A stretch of 64,000 nt of DNA from Pisolithus tinctorius (taxonomy: Eukaryota; Basidiomycota; Agaricomycetes; Boletales; Pisolithaceae), in contig JANFAH010000002.1 in assembly GCA_024663395.1 (NCBI GenBank), positions 5,332,001 through 5,396,000 on the forward strand, in the 5' to 3' direction. Both the position numbers and the translations under genes were made by a program. The notes under the pieces are model-generated. The model saw only the letters and a program-made list of their open reading frames with translations, did no database searches and was not told where the DNA came from. This document shows positions 34,546-45,830 of the stretch, in pieces. Numbering within the stretch: the first letter of the stretch is position 1; each line of letters begins with the position of its first letter.

Positions 34546-35437
34546 ACCCCCCCTCATGCCCTTTGGAGTTTCTCCCCACAAATCCCCACAGTTTATTTTC
34601 ATCACTCCTCTGAATTTTATGGAATTACATAAGCCACAAAAAGCGCAGCCACTACTCCCAGAAACATGTCCTCATTTGGCATGTGCCTGATATCCAACAT
34701 TCCCACACACTGCCCTCATTGTCCCCAGCCTCCCCTTTCTTTCTGGGCTCTGTCCCTTCACTGTAGGCATTGTATAAGATAGTTACATGTACTATAAGTC
34801 CATTAGACCATCAATGAATGCTTTTCTGCCCATCCTAATGGGCCTAAATAATTCCAATGTCTGATTGGGGCAAAACCAGAAAAAGCAATTGCTTTTTTGA
34901 TATATTGGTCATATCTATCTATTTATTGTGTCCCCTTGAAGGGGCCATGTGTCCCTACAACATATCACAAGTTGATAGGCTGGGATGGCGTGCTTCAAGT
35001 GTAGTAAAACTGGCAATTATCTTAGGGGCTCAAACAAAAAAGTGTTCGCATTTTTGATATATTTGACATGGGCACTTGAAAAAGGAACTAGCTTTGAGGA
35101 TGGTTCTGTACCTACAACATATCAACGGCTCATTATGTGGGGCAGACACCTTGAGGTGTTGTGCCATGATCTCTTCCTGCTGGTATTTAGGGGTTTCATC
35201 ATGTGCTAGGCTGTTTACTGCTATTCTGACTATCTAGGCAGCACTGTAATACTGATTGGCAGTCACCACAACATTCCCAAGCTCATCCCTTCAGGGGAGA
35301 GCACTGGGGAACTGAAACAATCCTCCAGAGAGCGTGGGAAAAGGTGCAAAAAATTACGGAGACTTTCAAAACATATCAAAAACATGAAATTGCTCACCCC
35401 ACACAAGGTATGACATCCAATGGATTGTAGTGCTGAG
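34546..35437 (+). repeat. Single-copy inner arm, left
   Basis: Non-repetitive AT-rich DNA with no recognisable product, inverted exactly in 35656-36547. Short frames here have no family signature. Confidence 0.85.
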
Positions 35438-35655
35438 ATTTTGTTCATATGATAGGACCTCCTGGGACTATATTAGACCCACTTGAGTATAACACAACTC
35501 AGAACTTCAGACTTGGTGTTAGTCTCCTACACCTTGAGTAGTCAAATGTATCCATTGAATGACAGGTCCTAGTTTATCAATTTTTGCATCTTTGGGTTTG
35601 AATGACTGATGAATATAATATGTTACATGTATAAATATCCCATTACCAAGGGACA
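35438..35655. other. 218-bp central spacer of the palindrome
   Basis: Not self-complementary. It begins after GTAGTGCTGAG and ends before CTCAGTACTAC. AT-rich, no open frame of note. It would form the loop if the arms paired. Confidence 0.85.
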
Positions 35656-38600
35656 CTCAGTACTACAATCCATTGGATGTCATACCTTGTGTGGGGTGAG
35701 CAATTTCATGTTTTTGATATGTTTTGAAAGTCTCCGTAATTTTTTGCACCTTTTCCCACGCTCTCTGGAGGATTGTTTCAGTTCCCCAGTGCTCTCCCCT
35801 GAAGGGATGAGCTTGGGAATGTTGTGGTGACTGCCAATCAGTATTACAGTGCTGCCTAGATAGTCAGAATAGCAGTAAACAGCCTAGCACATGATGAAAC
35901 CCCTAAATACCAGCAGGAAGAGATCATGGCACAACACCTCAAGGTGTCTGCCCCACATAATGAGCCGTTGATATGTTGTAGGTACAGAACCATCCTCAAA
36001 GCTAGTTCCTTTTTCAAGTGCCCATGTCAAATATATCAAAAATGCGAACACTTTTTTGTTTGAGCCCCTAAGATAATTGCCAGTTTTACTACACTTGAAG
36101 CACGCCATCCCAGCCTATCAACTTGTGATATGTTGTAGGGACACATGGCCCCTTCAAGGGGACACAATAAATAGATAGATATGACCAATATATCAAAAAA
36201 GCAATTGCTTTTTCTGGTTTTGCCCCAATCAGACATTGGAATTATTTAGGCCCATTAGGATGGGCAGAAAAGCATTCATTGATGGTCTAATGGACTTATA
36301 GTACATGTAACTATCTTATACAATGCCTACAGTGAAGGGACAGAGCCCAGAAAGAAAGGGGAGGCTGGGGACAATGAGGGCAGTGTGTGGGAATGTTGGA
36401 TATCAGGCACATGCCAAATGAGGACATGTTTCTGGGAGTAGTGGCTGCGCTTTTTGTGGCTTATGTAATTCCATAAAATTCAGAGGAGTGATGAAAATAA
36501 ACTGTGGGGATTTGTGGGGAGAAACTCCAAAGGGCATGAGGGGGGGTGGGCAGATATGATCTGGGTCATGGATATCAGCTGCAATTCATGTGGGAATGGT
36601 GTCCATGGAAAGCTGCTGTTCAGCAGGTGCTGGGGATACCATGTCCGCTCAATACAGATGGGCGGAAGGCTGGCAATAGTGTGATTAATGCCAAATACAC
36701 CAAGGGTGCAGCTTGTGAGATCTGGGTCGCTCAAATCAGCTCTGATTCATGCCAGAATGGTTTCCATGGAAAGCCGCTGTTGAGCGGGTGCTGAGGATAC
36801 CTCATCCGCTCAATACAAATGGGTGGAAGGCTGGCAATAGTCTAATTAATGGGACATACATCCAGGGTGCAGCATGTGAGGTCTGGGTCACTCAAATCAG
36901 CTCCGATTCATGCCAGACTGGTGTCCATGGAAAGCTGCTGTTGAGCGGGTGCTGCGGATACCTCATCCGCTCAATACAGATGGGCGGAAGGCTGGCAATA
37001 GTCTAATTAATGGGACATACATCCAGGGTGCAGCGTGTGAGGTCTGGGTCACTCAAATCAGCTCCGATTCATGCCAGACTGGTGTCCATGGAAAGCCACT
37101 GTTGAGCGGGTGCTGCGGATACCTCATCCGCTCAATACAGATGGGCGGAAGGCTGGCAATAGTCTAATTAATGGGACATACATCCAGGGTGCAGCTTGTG
37201 AGGTCTGGGTCACTCAAATCAGCTCCGATTCATGCCAGAATGGTGTCCATGGAAAGCTGCTGTTCAGCGGGTGCTGGGGATACCACATCCGCTCAATACA
37301 GATGAGTGGAAGGCTGGCAATAGTGTGATTAATGCCAAATACACCAAGGGTGCAGCTTGTGAGATCTGGGTCACTCAAATCAGCTCCAATTCATGCCAGA
37401 CTGGTGTCCATGCAAAGCCACTGTTGAGCAGGTGCTGAGGATACCTCATCCGCTCAATACAGATGGGCGGAAGGCTGGAAATAGTCTAATTAATGGGACA
37501 TACATCCTGGGTGCAGCTTGTCAGGTCTGGGACAGGTCTGAGATGCCCAAATCAGCTCCGATTCATGCCAGAATGGTGTCCATGGAAAGTCGCTGTCGAG
37601 CGGGTGCTGAGGATACCTCATCCGCCTAATACAGATGGGCGGAAGGCTGGCAATAGTCTAATTAATGGGACATACATCCAGGGTGCAGCTTGTGAGGTCT
37701 GGGTCACTCAAATCAGCTCCGATTCATGCCAGAATGGTGTCCATGGAAAGCTGCTGTTCAGCGGGTGCTGGGGATACCACATCCGCTCAATACAGATGAG
37801 CGGATGGCTGGCAATAGTGTGATTAATGCCAAATACACCAAGGGTGCAGCTTGTGAGGTCTGGGTCACTCAAATCAGCTCCAATTCATGCCAGAATGGTT
37901 TCCATGGAAAGCCACTGTTGAGCAGGTGCCAGGGATGCTGCATCCGCTCAATACAGATGGGCGGATGGCTGGCAATAGTCTGATTAATGCTAAATACCCC
38001 AAGGGTGCAGCTTGTGAGGTCTGGGTCACTCAAATTAGCTCCAATCCATGCCAGAATGGTGTCCATGGCAAGCCAATATTGAGGGGGTGCTGGGGATGCC
38101 ACATCCGCTCAATGTGGATGGGCGGATGGCTGGCAATAGTCCAATTAATGCCAAATACATCCAGACTGCAGCTTGTGAGATCTGGGTCACTCAAATCATC
38201 TCCAATTCATGCCAGCATGGTGTCCATTGAAAGCCGCTGTTCAGTGGGTGCCAGGGATACCACATCCATTAGTGACGGGCCCGTCTTTATGTTTCAACAG
38301 GGTACATCTTACTGGGGCTGGGCCTGCCCATATGCTGTGATAATATAAATAATACTACTGAAGGGCCCATCCATATGTTGTGATGCTATACATGAGATTA
38401 CTGATGGGCCCGTCTTTATGTTTCATCCGAGGTACATCTTACTGTGGACGGGCCTGTCCATATGTTGTGACAATATAAATTATACTACTGAAGGGCCTGT
38501 CCATATGTCGTGATGCTATACATGAGATTACTGATGGGCCCGTCTTCATGTTTCATCAGAGGTACATCTTACTGTGGACAGGCCCGTCCATATGTTGTGA

Positions 38601-39617
38601 CTCTATTCAATGATACTAGTGACGGGCCCGTCTTTATGTTTTGACAGGGTACATCTTACTGGGGCCAGGCCCACCCATATGTTGTGACAATATAAATAAT
38701 ACTACTGAAGGGCCCGTCTTTATGTTTCATCAGAGGTACATCTTACTGTGGACAGGCCCGTCCATATGTTGCAACAATATAAATAATACTACTGAAGGGC
38801 CCGCCCTTATGTTGTGACTCTATTAAATGATATTAATGACGGGCCCGTCTTTATGTTTTGACAGGGTACATCTTACTGGGGCCAGGCCCACCCATATGTT
38901 GTGACTCTATTAAATGATATTAATGACAGGCCCGTCTTTATGTTTTGACAGGGTACATCTTACTGGGGCCAGGCCCGCCCATATGTTGTGACAATATAAA
39001 TAATACTACTGAAGGGCCCGTCTTTATGTTTCATCAGAGGTACATCTTACTGTGGACAGGCCTGTCCATATGTTGCAACAATATAAATAATACTACTGAA
39101 GGGCCCGCCCTTATGTTGTGACTCTATTAAATGATATTAATGACGGGCCCGTCTTTATGTTTCAACAGCGGTACATCTTGCTATTGACAGGCCCGTCCAT
39201 ATGTTGTGACAGGGGTATGGCTTATGATGAACGGGCCCATTTATATGTTGCAACACCATAAATGATATTCCTCCCAGGCCCATCCTTATGTTGTGACCCT
39301 CTCCATGTTATGATAGGCAGGCCCGCCTTGATGTTGTGACAGGGGTGTAACCTACCAGGACAGGCCCGCCCACATCTTATAGCAGCTCAGTATTCTTAAT
39401 TGGTCACAGGCCCGTCTAAATGTTTCAACATCCTTACCCACCACGGGCCCTCCCATATGTTGTGGTAATGCACTTACGGGCCCGTACATATGTTGCTCAC
39501 ACTTTAGTCCCTCGGGCCTGTCCATGTGTACTGGCTAATCTATTTAGGTGGGCCCATCTCAGGGTCTATATAAGTGTTGGTGTTTTGGCACACAGGCTGC
39601 CCATGTGTTGTGACTAA
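35656..39617 (-). repeat. Right arm of the palindrome
   Basis: Mirror of the left arm: single-copy DNA 35656-36547, 161-bp array about 36548-38268, 43-bp array about 38273-39413 and the terminal segment to 39617. The translated frames of the inner part are identical to those of the left arm. In the outer part, differences such as 31532 c/t, 31537 c/t and 31544 g/a (left base versus complemented mate) are seen. Confidence 0.88.
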
Positions 39618-39689
39618 ATGGACTACATGGGGTCCCGAGTCGGAGGGCAGACTGGCTGCCTCGCCCCTTCCTTATACAAGCCAGGGGGC

Positions 39690-40600
39690 GCCGAGGATGT
39701 ATAAAACTTAGTCCTCCAGTCAGGGTGACGCAGACTATTCTGCACAGTGTCCACCCCACACGCCATGGACTCAACGAACAACTCAACAGGCGTGTACGAT
39801 GCATCCAACACCACCACGATTGAATATCATACTAATATGACACTGCAATCCGCTAGTGGAGCTGGAGAGATACAGCCGAAGACGATAATAGGTATCATCT
39901 TGGGCATAAGTGAGTGTCTCGGCATGCTCCTACCCGCCGAGTAGTATATGATACATACCCCATTCCCCAGCGTGCTTCAAGTATTATCCTGGTCCTCTCA
40001 AGCTGGACGATCTCGTATTGGTTTCAGAAGCGCGCCAATCGACGCCTTGCCGAGGATGTATAAAACTTAGTCCTCCAGTCAGGGTGGCGCAGACTATTCT
40101 GCAGTGTCCACCCCACATGCCATGGACTCAACGAACAACTCAACGTTGTTGGATGCATCGTATGACACGCCTGTCATACTATGCATCCAACACGCTCCCG
40201 AGTTGGGCAATAACATTTATTGTGATTGGAGTCTTCAGTATGTTTGCCCTCCCCCCATTATCCACACCATCTACCTTCTCACACGATCCCGCTTACAGTT
40301 TCAGTTGTTGGTTTCATCTGGACGATTCTACGCGCCACGCTCTTCTTGCGTCGTAGCACACTTCCACTTCCACTGCCACTGTACACAGATGCATCCCCCT
40401 GGTCCAGACCGGTCATCCAGCCCCCTCCCCCGGCATATTCTCCACGTTCTGCTCCACCGCTGTACTCTGCACCAAAAGTCGTTCAGCTACGGTCCGCGCA
40501 AGCAAGCCTCGCCGAGTCAATTGCTTCATCAAGTCTGCGCAACTCGTATAATGAGGTGATGCTGCTGTCTTCTAGCTGGATCCCGAGTTAGTCAAACGCC
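39690..40600 (+). pseudogene. Small predicted membrane protein gene, promoter and start duplicated
   Basis: A block with TATAAAACTTAGTCCTCCAG and the start MDSTNNST occurs at 39690-39790 (ATG 39765) and again at 40046-40145 (ATG 40122). Copy 1 encodes an Asn/Thr-rich N-terminus with several N-x-S/T sites, then KTIIGIILGI and a GTGAGT donor. Copy 2 is followed, in another frame and after a GTATGT..AG intron near 40236-40295, by a hydrophobic run (VSVVGFIWTILRATLF) and a Pro/Tyr-rich tail (QPPPPAYSPRSAPPLYS). The parts would make a single-pass membrane protein, but they are not all in one frame. Function unknown. Confidence 0.4.
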
Positions 40601-40805
40601 GTCTTATGAAAGGAAACTTCACAAACTGCTGCTTGACAGGTTCTGGAAGACGCCCATTTTACCGTCCTTGACGGGCACCTTTCTGTCCGGGAAATGGCCC
40701 TTCCACATTGACGACTCACCTTGTGGACTTAATTGTCGATGCCAGCCATCCTACGTGGCTAATAATGGCATACCCTTTCCCCTTCTCCGCGCAAGTTATC
40801 TGGTA

Positions 40806-41226
40806 GACTGACATACCCACGCGGGTCGGGTGTAGTTTATGGCAGTGAATGAGTGAACTGCGTAACGATAAACCCATGCGTTATTTTGTTGTATTTCCCA
40901 GTGCCTTGCATCATCTCCAATACCTATATTACTCAGGCCTTCTTCTGTGCTCTTTGTTTTCCAATGGGCCATCACATTGCTGTTGTGTGGACTGTCCAGT
41001 GCCGCAGACTGCGCTTGCTATTGTATTCTCACTCCATGTATCTGCTGCCTCGGTCGCTATGTCAAGCTGTATATATAGCCACGAGGGTGCTTAACCTGAG
41101 CAATATAGGTATTGGAGATGATGCAAGGCACTGGGAAATACAACAAAATAACGCATGGGCTTATCGTTACGCAGTTCACTCATTCACTGCCATAAACTAC
41201 ACCTGACCCACGCGGGTACGTCAGTC
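40806..41226. mobile_element. 421-bp MITE with ~131-bp inverted repeats, TA target site
   Basis: GACTGACATACCCACGCGGG at 40806 is inverted at 41226. The arms match to about 40937 and 41094 with few changes. TA flanks both ends (40804-40805 and 41227-41228), fitting Tc1/mariner-type MITEs, although TA could also belong to the repeat. There is no coding capacity. Confidence 0.75.
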
Positions 41227-41330
41227 TACAATAGGCCATCGCATTGCTGTTGTGTGGACTATCCAGTGCCGCAGACTGCACTTGCTGTTGTATTCTCACT
41301 CCATATATCCGCCGCTCATCATGATGTTAG
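41227..41330. repeat. Flanking copy of the MITE interior
   Basis: GGCCATCGCATTGCTGTTGT and the next ~65 bp repeat the MITE interior at about 40967-41050 in direct orientation. After 41330 to the SCP2 gene at 41699 no gene is supported. Confidence 0.65.
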
Positions 41331-41698
41331 CGTATATAGCGCGTGCTAGAATGAGATCAGCGGTCGATGGTCTTTAGAAGGCACGGCGTTAACTGGAAAT
41401 AGAGTCGAGCCGTGTAGTGGCGAAGAGCAAGCGAGATACCAATCGAGAAGTTCTTTCGCCCCTTATCTTGTAATCACCTTGCACGACCTCGTGTTACTTC
41501 GTCACGTCGCACTCGCATCGCACACCCGCATCTTATCAGCAACACCTCAAAATAATTACACCCAACTTGACTCGAAGAAGTACATCACCGAGTAAGTGTG
41601 AGCACATACGAATCTATGAAGCTGGGTCATTACGATATCGGGAAAGCTGGCATCGTATTATGTCACTGAGGGGGGGAGAGCGGCAGCGTGGGAGGAGA

Positions 41699-42412
41699 TT
41701 AAAGCTTGGCTTTTCCTTTGGCGGTCTGTTATGCAAAGCAGCAAGTGAAGAGGCAGGAATGTAAGCGACGAGCGTGCCGCTGAGGAAGAGGCTAGACTGA
41801 CCTCGAGTATAGGAGTTAATTTGGTAGCTAGCATAGCGTTGCCTTTGGTCTTCAGTTTACCGGTCATGAATGCCTTTTGCCCGTCGAGCTGGGTTTTTGG
41901 ATTAGTTCAACGACAGAGAACAGATAAAGGGTTGTTTTTAATGTATATAAAACATGAGGGAACACGCTAGAGGGGAAGACTGAGCAGGGAACGATCGGAC
42001 CGAACCTTTCCATTAGCAAGCTGTGCAAAGGTGTCGTCACTCATCGATAGCACGACACCGGGTTTAGACTGGGCCGGTCCCTTGTACACTGTGCCCTTCT
42101 CTTTCATGTCAATAGTCCATACAGCTTCTTGTTTGTTTCCGTTGGTGATACGGAGTTCGAAGATACCATTTGCCTGTGCCCATGACGGTGCACGAATGTG
42201 TCAGTGTCGCGTGCAGTGGGGTGTAATGATAAGACACGCCACCTTTTTGATTTGGGCCTTCCGCTCTGCATCTGTGAAGCCTTCGAATGCAGTGCCGAGT
42301 CTCGACAAGATCTCCGAAGCCTGTTCATAATTCCAATTGATGTTGAAAAGCCCGCGACGCCCCTGGCTCGATGCAGACTTGCCTTGAATCCTTCAACTTT
42401 GATGTCGGACAT
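41699..42412 (-). CDS. SCP2 sterol/lipid-transfer domain protein
   Basis: Start MSDIKVEGFK at 42412. Spliced exons continue ASEILSRLGTAFEGFTDAER, ANGIFELRITNGNKQEAVWT, KGTVYKGPAQSKPGVVLSMS, DDTFAQLANGK, KAFMTGKLKTKGNAMLATKL and TAKGKAKL. This is a complete, stand-alone SCP2 domain of about 130 residues that binds lipids or acyl-CoA in a hydrophobic tunnel. The C-terminal AKL fits a type-1 peroxisomal signal, so a peroxisomal location is likely. Intron 1 has a GC donor (AAG|GCAAGT, about 42382); the others are GT-AG. It is divergent from MAF1 with 507 bp between starts. A broken copy of its 3' end lies at 54065-54276. Confidence 0.88.
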
Positions 42413-42919
42413 GGTAGTGTGGCTCTACTACTGGTGAACCGAGAGCGACGCGGTGGGAAGAACGAGAAAAGAGGTGTCTCGGGGCCATATAATGGGGGTC
42501 CTTGCCTGAATCATGTGATAAACTGGCTATCAACTCCACAACAACAACCTAATAGAAGAACCTTACACACTCTAGCTAGCCTCGGCATGTATAGTATTTT
42601 CTGCACCATGCAATACATATGATAGGGGGGGATTATGTAAAACAATATGAATGCACCAATCTCTGTCTCTTCAAACGGATGCCAGGTGTTGTTGGTTACT
42701 GCTTGAGACTGGCTGCGAAGCTTCTACATAAGATGGGAGACCCCATGCATTCAAGTACTAATAGTGCACCCGCTGTGCACGTTCGCCTGCACGTGTCTCG
42801 GAGTGTCACTCCAACATAAAAGGCAATCCCATCAAGTGCGCCGTCCTCACACCAACTGACCAACGCCCAGCCAGGCTCCAGCTCGCCGTCGCCCACCAAC
42901 GACGACGACGACGACCAGG

Positions 42920-44224
42920 ATGAAGTACATTGAATTCCCGCAGCTATCGCGCCTCGCACAGGCACTGACACACGAAGGTCCAGAATGTTCAGTCCACACT
43001 CGAATCGAAGCCTACTCGTGCAAGAACATCAAACGCGACAAGAAACTCTTCAAGTCTCTCGAACACGCATACACAGACGAAGTCGCTTGCTCGCCACCCC
43101 TACCGTCGTGGCTGGAACGTGAGCCAGAAGAAACGCCGTTCGGTCCAATGGACAAGGCGGCGTCGAGAAAGACGCTCTATCTCCTCATTGCGACACTCAA
43201 CATCGCATTCCCGGACCACGAGTTCTCAGACGTCAAGCCATCCCATTTCAACAAAGAGAAGAGCGGTGCAAGCGTGTTGAATGCACTCAGTACCACTTTG
43301 CTCTCTCCACACGCTCACTCCCGTACAGGGAGTATGCCCGCACCCAGAACATACTCGTCTTACCCACCCATATCCCCCGACGCCTTCCCTTCCTCAGTAC
43401 CCACCGCATCGTCAACCTCACCCCGCTCTCAGATCATACAAAGCCCGTATGCCCCGCCTCCCATCGTATCCGGCACACATCCTACCCTGTACCGAACGTT
43501 GGACGACGTCATCGGGCTCGGAGATTGTCAGGTCTTTTCCTACACCCCGGACCCTGACTCGGACCCCCACGCCAACGACTACTCCGACGACGAAGACGAC
43601 GTGGTGTCTGTCGCCGACGAGTACTCTTCTGATGACCCTGACTTCGACGATGGAGGCGCTACGTTCGAGTTCGATGCGGACGACCAGGATTTGGTCGCCC
43701 CCTCGAATTCGCTGTCCTCCCGAAGGAACTCGCGTCGTCCCCGCATACACCCCCGCAAAAACAGCAGCGATGTTAGTAGCAGGGGCACATCCTCTCCAGT
43801 TACCTCATCTTCACTGGCCATGTCAATGCCCAAGTCCAACTCCCCCGACACTTCCCCTGATACACGTTCCTACACTTACTCTCCCCCTTTCCACCGTCGC
43901 GTCCGCCTTAAGCGACGTGTAGGAGCACTTTTGTGGTCCTCCCACTGGTTCTTCCTCAACCCGAAATTGAAACGCATCCTGTTCATATCCGTGTGGGCAC
44001 ATACTAAACGGGGATGGGAAGATGAGGCGGATGAAGGGCTTATTGGAGAATCAGACGCCTCGTATACAAGGCATGGGGGATACGGGTACGGAAGGAAGGG
44101 CTTCGGTTTTGGATATGGCAACGAGTATGGTGGGTACGGTGAGAAGAGCGGGGAAAGGTTTTTCGGATGGGAAGGAGGCGTCGGGGCAGGCGCGAGGGCC
44201 TTGGGGTTGAGTGCGTTGGTCTGA
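42920..44224 (+). CDS. MAF1: MAF1, repressor of RNA polymerase III
   Basis: Single-exon 434-residue frame starting MKYIEFPQLSRLAQAL. The conserved A box contains RIEAYSCKNIKRDKKLFKSL. The B/C region has TLYLLIATLNIAFPDHEFSD with FNKE, then TLDDVIGLGDCQVFSYTPDP and, after a long Ser/Asp-rich insertion, SSHWFFLNPKLKRILFISVW. Maf1 integrates nutrient and stress signals (target of TOR and PKA in yeast) and binds Pol III and Brf1 in the nucleus to shut off tRNA and 5S transcription. The acidic, Ser-rich insertion (about residues 210-310) contains runs like SRRNSRRPRIHP, possible phosphorylation or nuclear targeting sites. The Gly/Tyr-rich tail is unusual. Intact. Confidence 0.93.
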   Translation: MKYIEFPQLSRLAQALTHEGPECSVHTRIEAYSCKNIKRDKKLFKSLEHAYTDEVACSPPLPSWLEREPEETPFGPMDKAASRKTLYLLIATLNIAFPDHEFSDVKPSHFNKEKSGASVLNALSTTLLSPHAHSRTGSMPAPRTYSSYPPISPDAFPSSVPTASSTSPRSQIIQSPYAPPPIVSGTHPTLYRTLDDVIGLGDCQVFSYTPDPDSDPHANDYSDDEDDVVSVADEYSSDDPDFDDGGATFEFDADDQDLVAPSNSLSSRRNSRRPRIHPRKNSSDVSSRGTSSPVTSSSLAMSMPKSNSPDTSPDTRSYTYSPPFHRRVRLKRRVGALLWSSHWFFLNPKLKRILFISVWAHTKRGWEDEADEGLIGESDASYTRHGGYGYGRKGFGFGYGNEYGGYGEKSGERFFGWEGGVGAGARALGLSALV

Positions 44225-45005
44225 ACGCATTCCGAACCAAGCTTTCGTTCACTCTTTTCCCTCCTCTTCCTTGAGCAATGACCAGCAAATGACGTGAGTT
44301 TTCTTTTGCGCATCCGCAACTGGAAGACGACGTTGACCGTCGTTTCACGCATGTACTACGATGAGTAGTGCGATGTCTCTTTTGTATCTCGTTGAATCCT
44401 TTGGGAGGACCCGGCTTGAATGCGTCTGGGCGAATATATTTTTCATTCCTCCGCGCTTCCTTTTCTCTTTTCCCCCAATCATTTCCATGTCCCGATTCGA
44501 TTCCCTCTTCAGTATGCCATCCCTCGTAATATGTATATATATGCGCACCTCTTCTACCGAGACTTTCACCCCAAATCGCCATTACCCCTTCTACACTTTT
44601 TTTCTCGTTGTGTCGGTTCGTTCCATCGAGTTGCCAAGATTGATTCGTTTCGACTCGTTATTTTGCCCTGCGATTCCCAGTTCTCTTGATAGTGTCTCGT
44701 CTTCGGCGAGTCTATTCGTCTACTGGCCTTGCTACAACTTCCGCGTCTTCTCCGAGTAGTTCCACTTCTACGTGAAGGGGGAGAGGAGGGGAAGGTAGAG
44801 TACGCTCTTGTATTTATAGGAACCAGATTTCTTGAACGTTCGAACATTTCCTCGAATTTGGTTGAATGGTGTGTTCTACACTGCAGGTGTGTGCGTGGTT
44901 ATCCCCCGTCCCTGATGCCCCTGTCAGGTTTCAGAGCCGCCGGATGTACGTACATACGCGCCGCACATGTAGATCTTGCGGAATGAATTGTGCGGAGAAA
45001 TCACA
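44225..45005. other. 3' flank of MAF1, no further gene seen
   Basis: C/T-rich sequence, presumably the 3' UTR of MAF1 plus intergenic DNA. No supported coding region. Confidence 0.5.
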
Positions 45006-45830
45006 CTAAAAATAACGAAAAAAGGCGCCCAGCCAAGGGCCGATATCGTCGTCGTCGCTTATTAGATCCCCAGTTGTAGATTGCACATACTGATTCAGGT
45101 ACTGCCAGTCACAATCCAGTGCCGTGGTGGCTATGATCCGTTCGACAGTGAGTGTGTCAGGTCGAGTCACGGGTAGTTGCCGTTCACGATCATTGACGGC
45201 CGCCCACAATGTAGGGTACATCGGTCGTATTTGAATGCGGGGAGAAACAAATAAAACGTGGAGAGGAGGCCTCGATATCGTTATTGGGTGCGAGGGTGGA
45301 ACTTACGTAGCGCGTTCCCGTGTTGCATTCGTATTGTTTAATATCCATAGTTTGACTTAGTGAGTTTATTAGGTGCGTGCTTGCTGACGTGTTTTGTAGC
45401 ATGGTTATTGAGGAAAGGGAGCCCGTCGTATAGTCGTATTCCTGCCAGTTCTCGTCGCAGGTGGTGGTGGTCCCACATATACATCGAAAGAGAGCACCGC
45501 AACGCACATTGTACATGGTTGATCTTGCCAATGTCGCAGAAGCGACTACTCTACCCCAGAGAACACTGAGTGACACCCATGCATTTAGTAGAGCACCCAG
45601 TGGTGCAATAGACGTTCTTGTACCTTGTCATATTCGGTCCGCGGTGGTGGTGGAACTTCCGGCTGTACGATCATATCGAGGTATGGCGGAGGTGGGTAAC
45701 AATAAGTAGAGCCGGTCCGGGCCGAGGACACATAAACCTGCGCGAGTGGTACCCCCAAGTAGTACCCTCGAGTAGGTGGTAAGGCGGTATGGCTGAGGAG
45801 GATAGGTACTTGGCACGATGGATCCGACAT
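45006..45830 (-). CDS. Hypothetical small protein, multi-exon
   Basis: Likely start MSDPSCQVPILLSHTALPPT at 45830, with PPPPYLDMIVQPEVPPPPRT, then candidate exons MDIKQYECNTG (about 45345-45315) and MYPTLWAAVNDRERQLPVTR, TALDCDWQYLNQYVQSTTGD, DDDDIGPWLGAFFRYF ending at 45006. GT-AG introns are plausible but not all proven. Tyr/Pro-rich N-terminus and acidic C-terminus. No family recognised. Confidence 0.4.

Larger units (their letters stand above)
31476..39617. mobile_element. 8.14-kb palindromic foldback-type element
   Basis: Every position x in 31476-35437 pairs with 71093-x in 35656-39617 on the other strand. Matched landmarks at both ends and in the middle all sum to 71093, so the 3,962-bp arms contain no net indel. 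The outer ends read TTAGTCACAACACATGGGC and its inverse. Each arm is layered outer to inner: 43-bp GGGCC-rich array, 161-bp array, about 0.9 kb single-copy DNA. The 218-bp spacer is 35438-35655. No transposase is encoded. Long inverted arms made of tandem repeats are the defining build of foldback transposons. No clear target duplication beyond a possible TA was found. An assembly fold-back artefact is possible but argued against by arm-specific substitutions. Confidence 0.85.

Noticed and set aside
32745..34547. Series of ~85-codon minus-strand frames (PEWCPWKAAV...), mirrored at 36546-38348
   Set aside because: They recur every 161 bp as part of a satellite whose period is not a multiple of three, have no start context or family match, and are copied in both palindrome arms.
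31476..39617. Palindrome as pure assembly artefact
   Set aside because: Arm-specific substitutions near 31532-31544 and elsewhere show the arms are distinct molecules, and the flanks differ. Not fully excluded without reads.
40806..41226. tRNA or snRNA hairpin
   Set aside because: The long stem is the MITE inverted repeat with TA flanks; no RNA-gene motifs.
43418..44582. Long frames opposite MAF1
   Set aside because: Antisense shadows of the MAF1 coding sequence, with biased Arg/Ser composition and no splice or family support.
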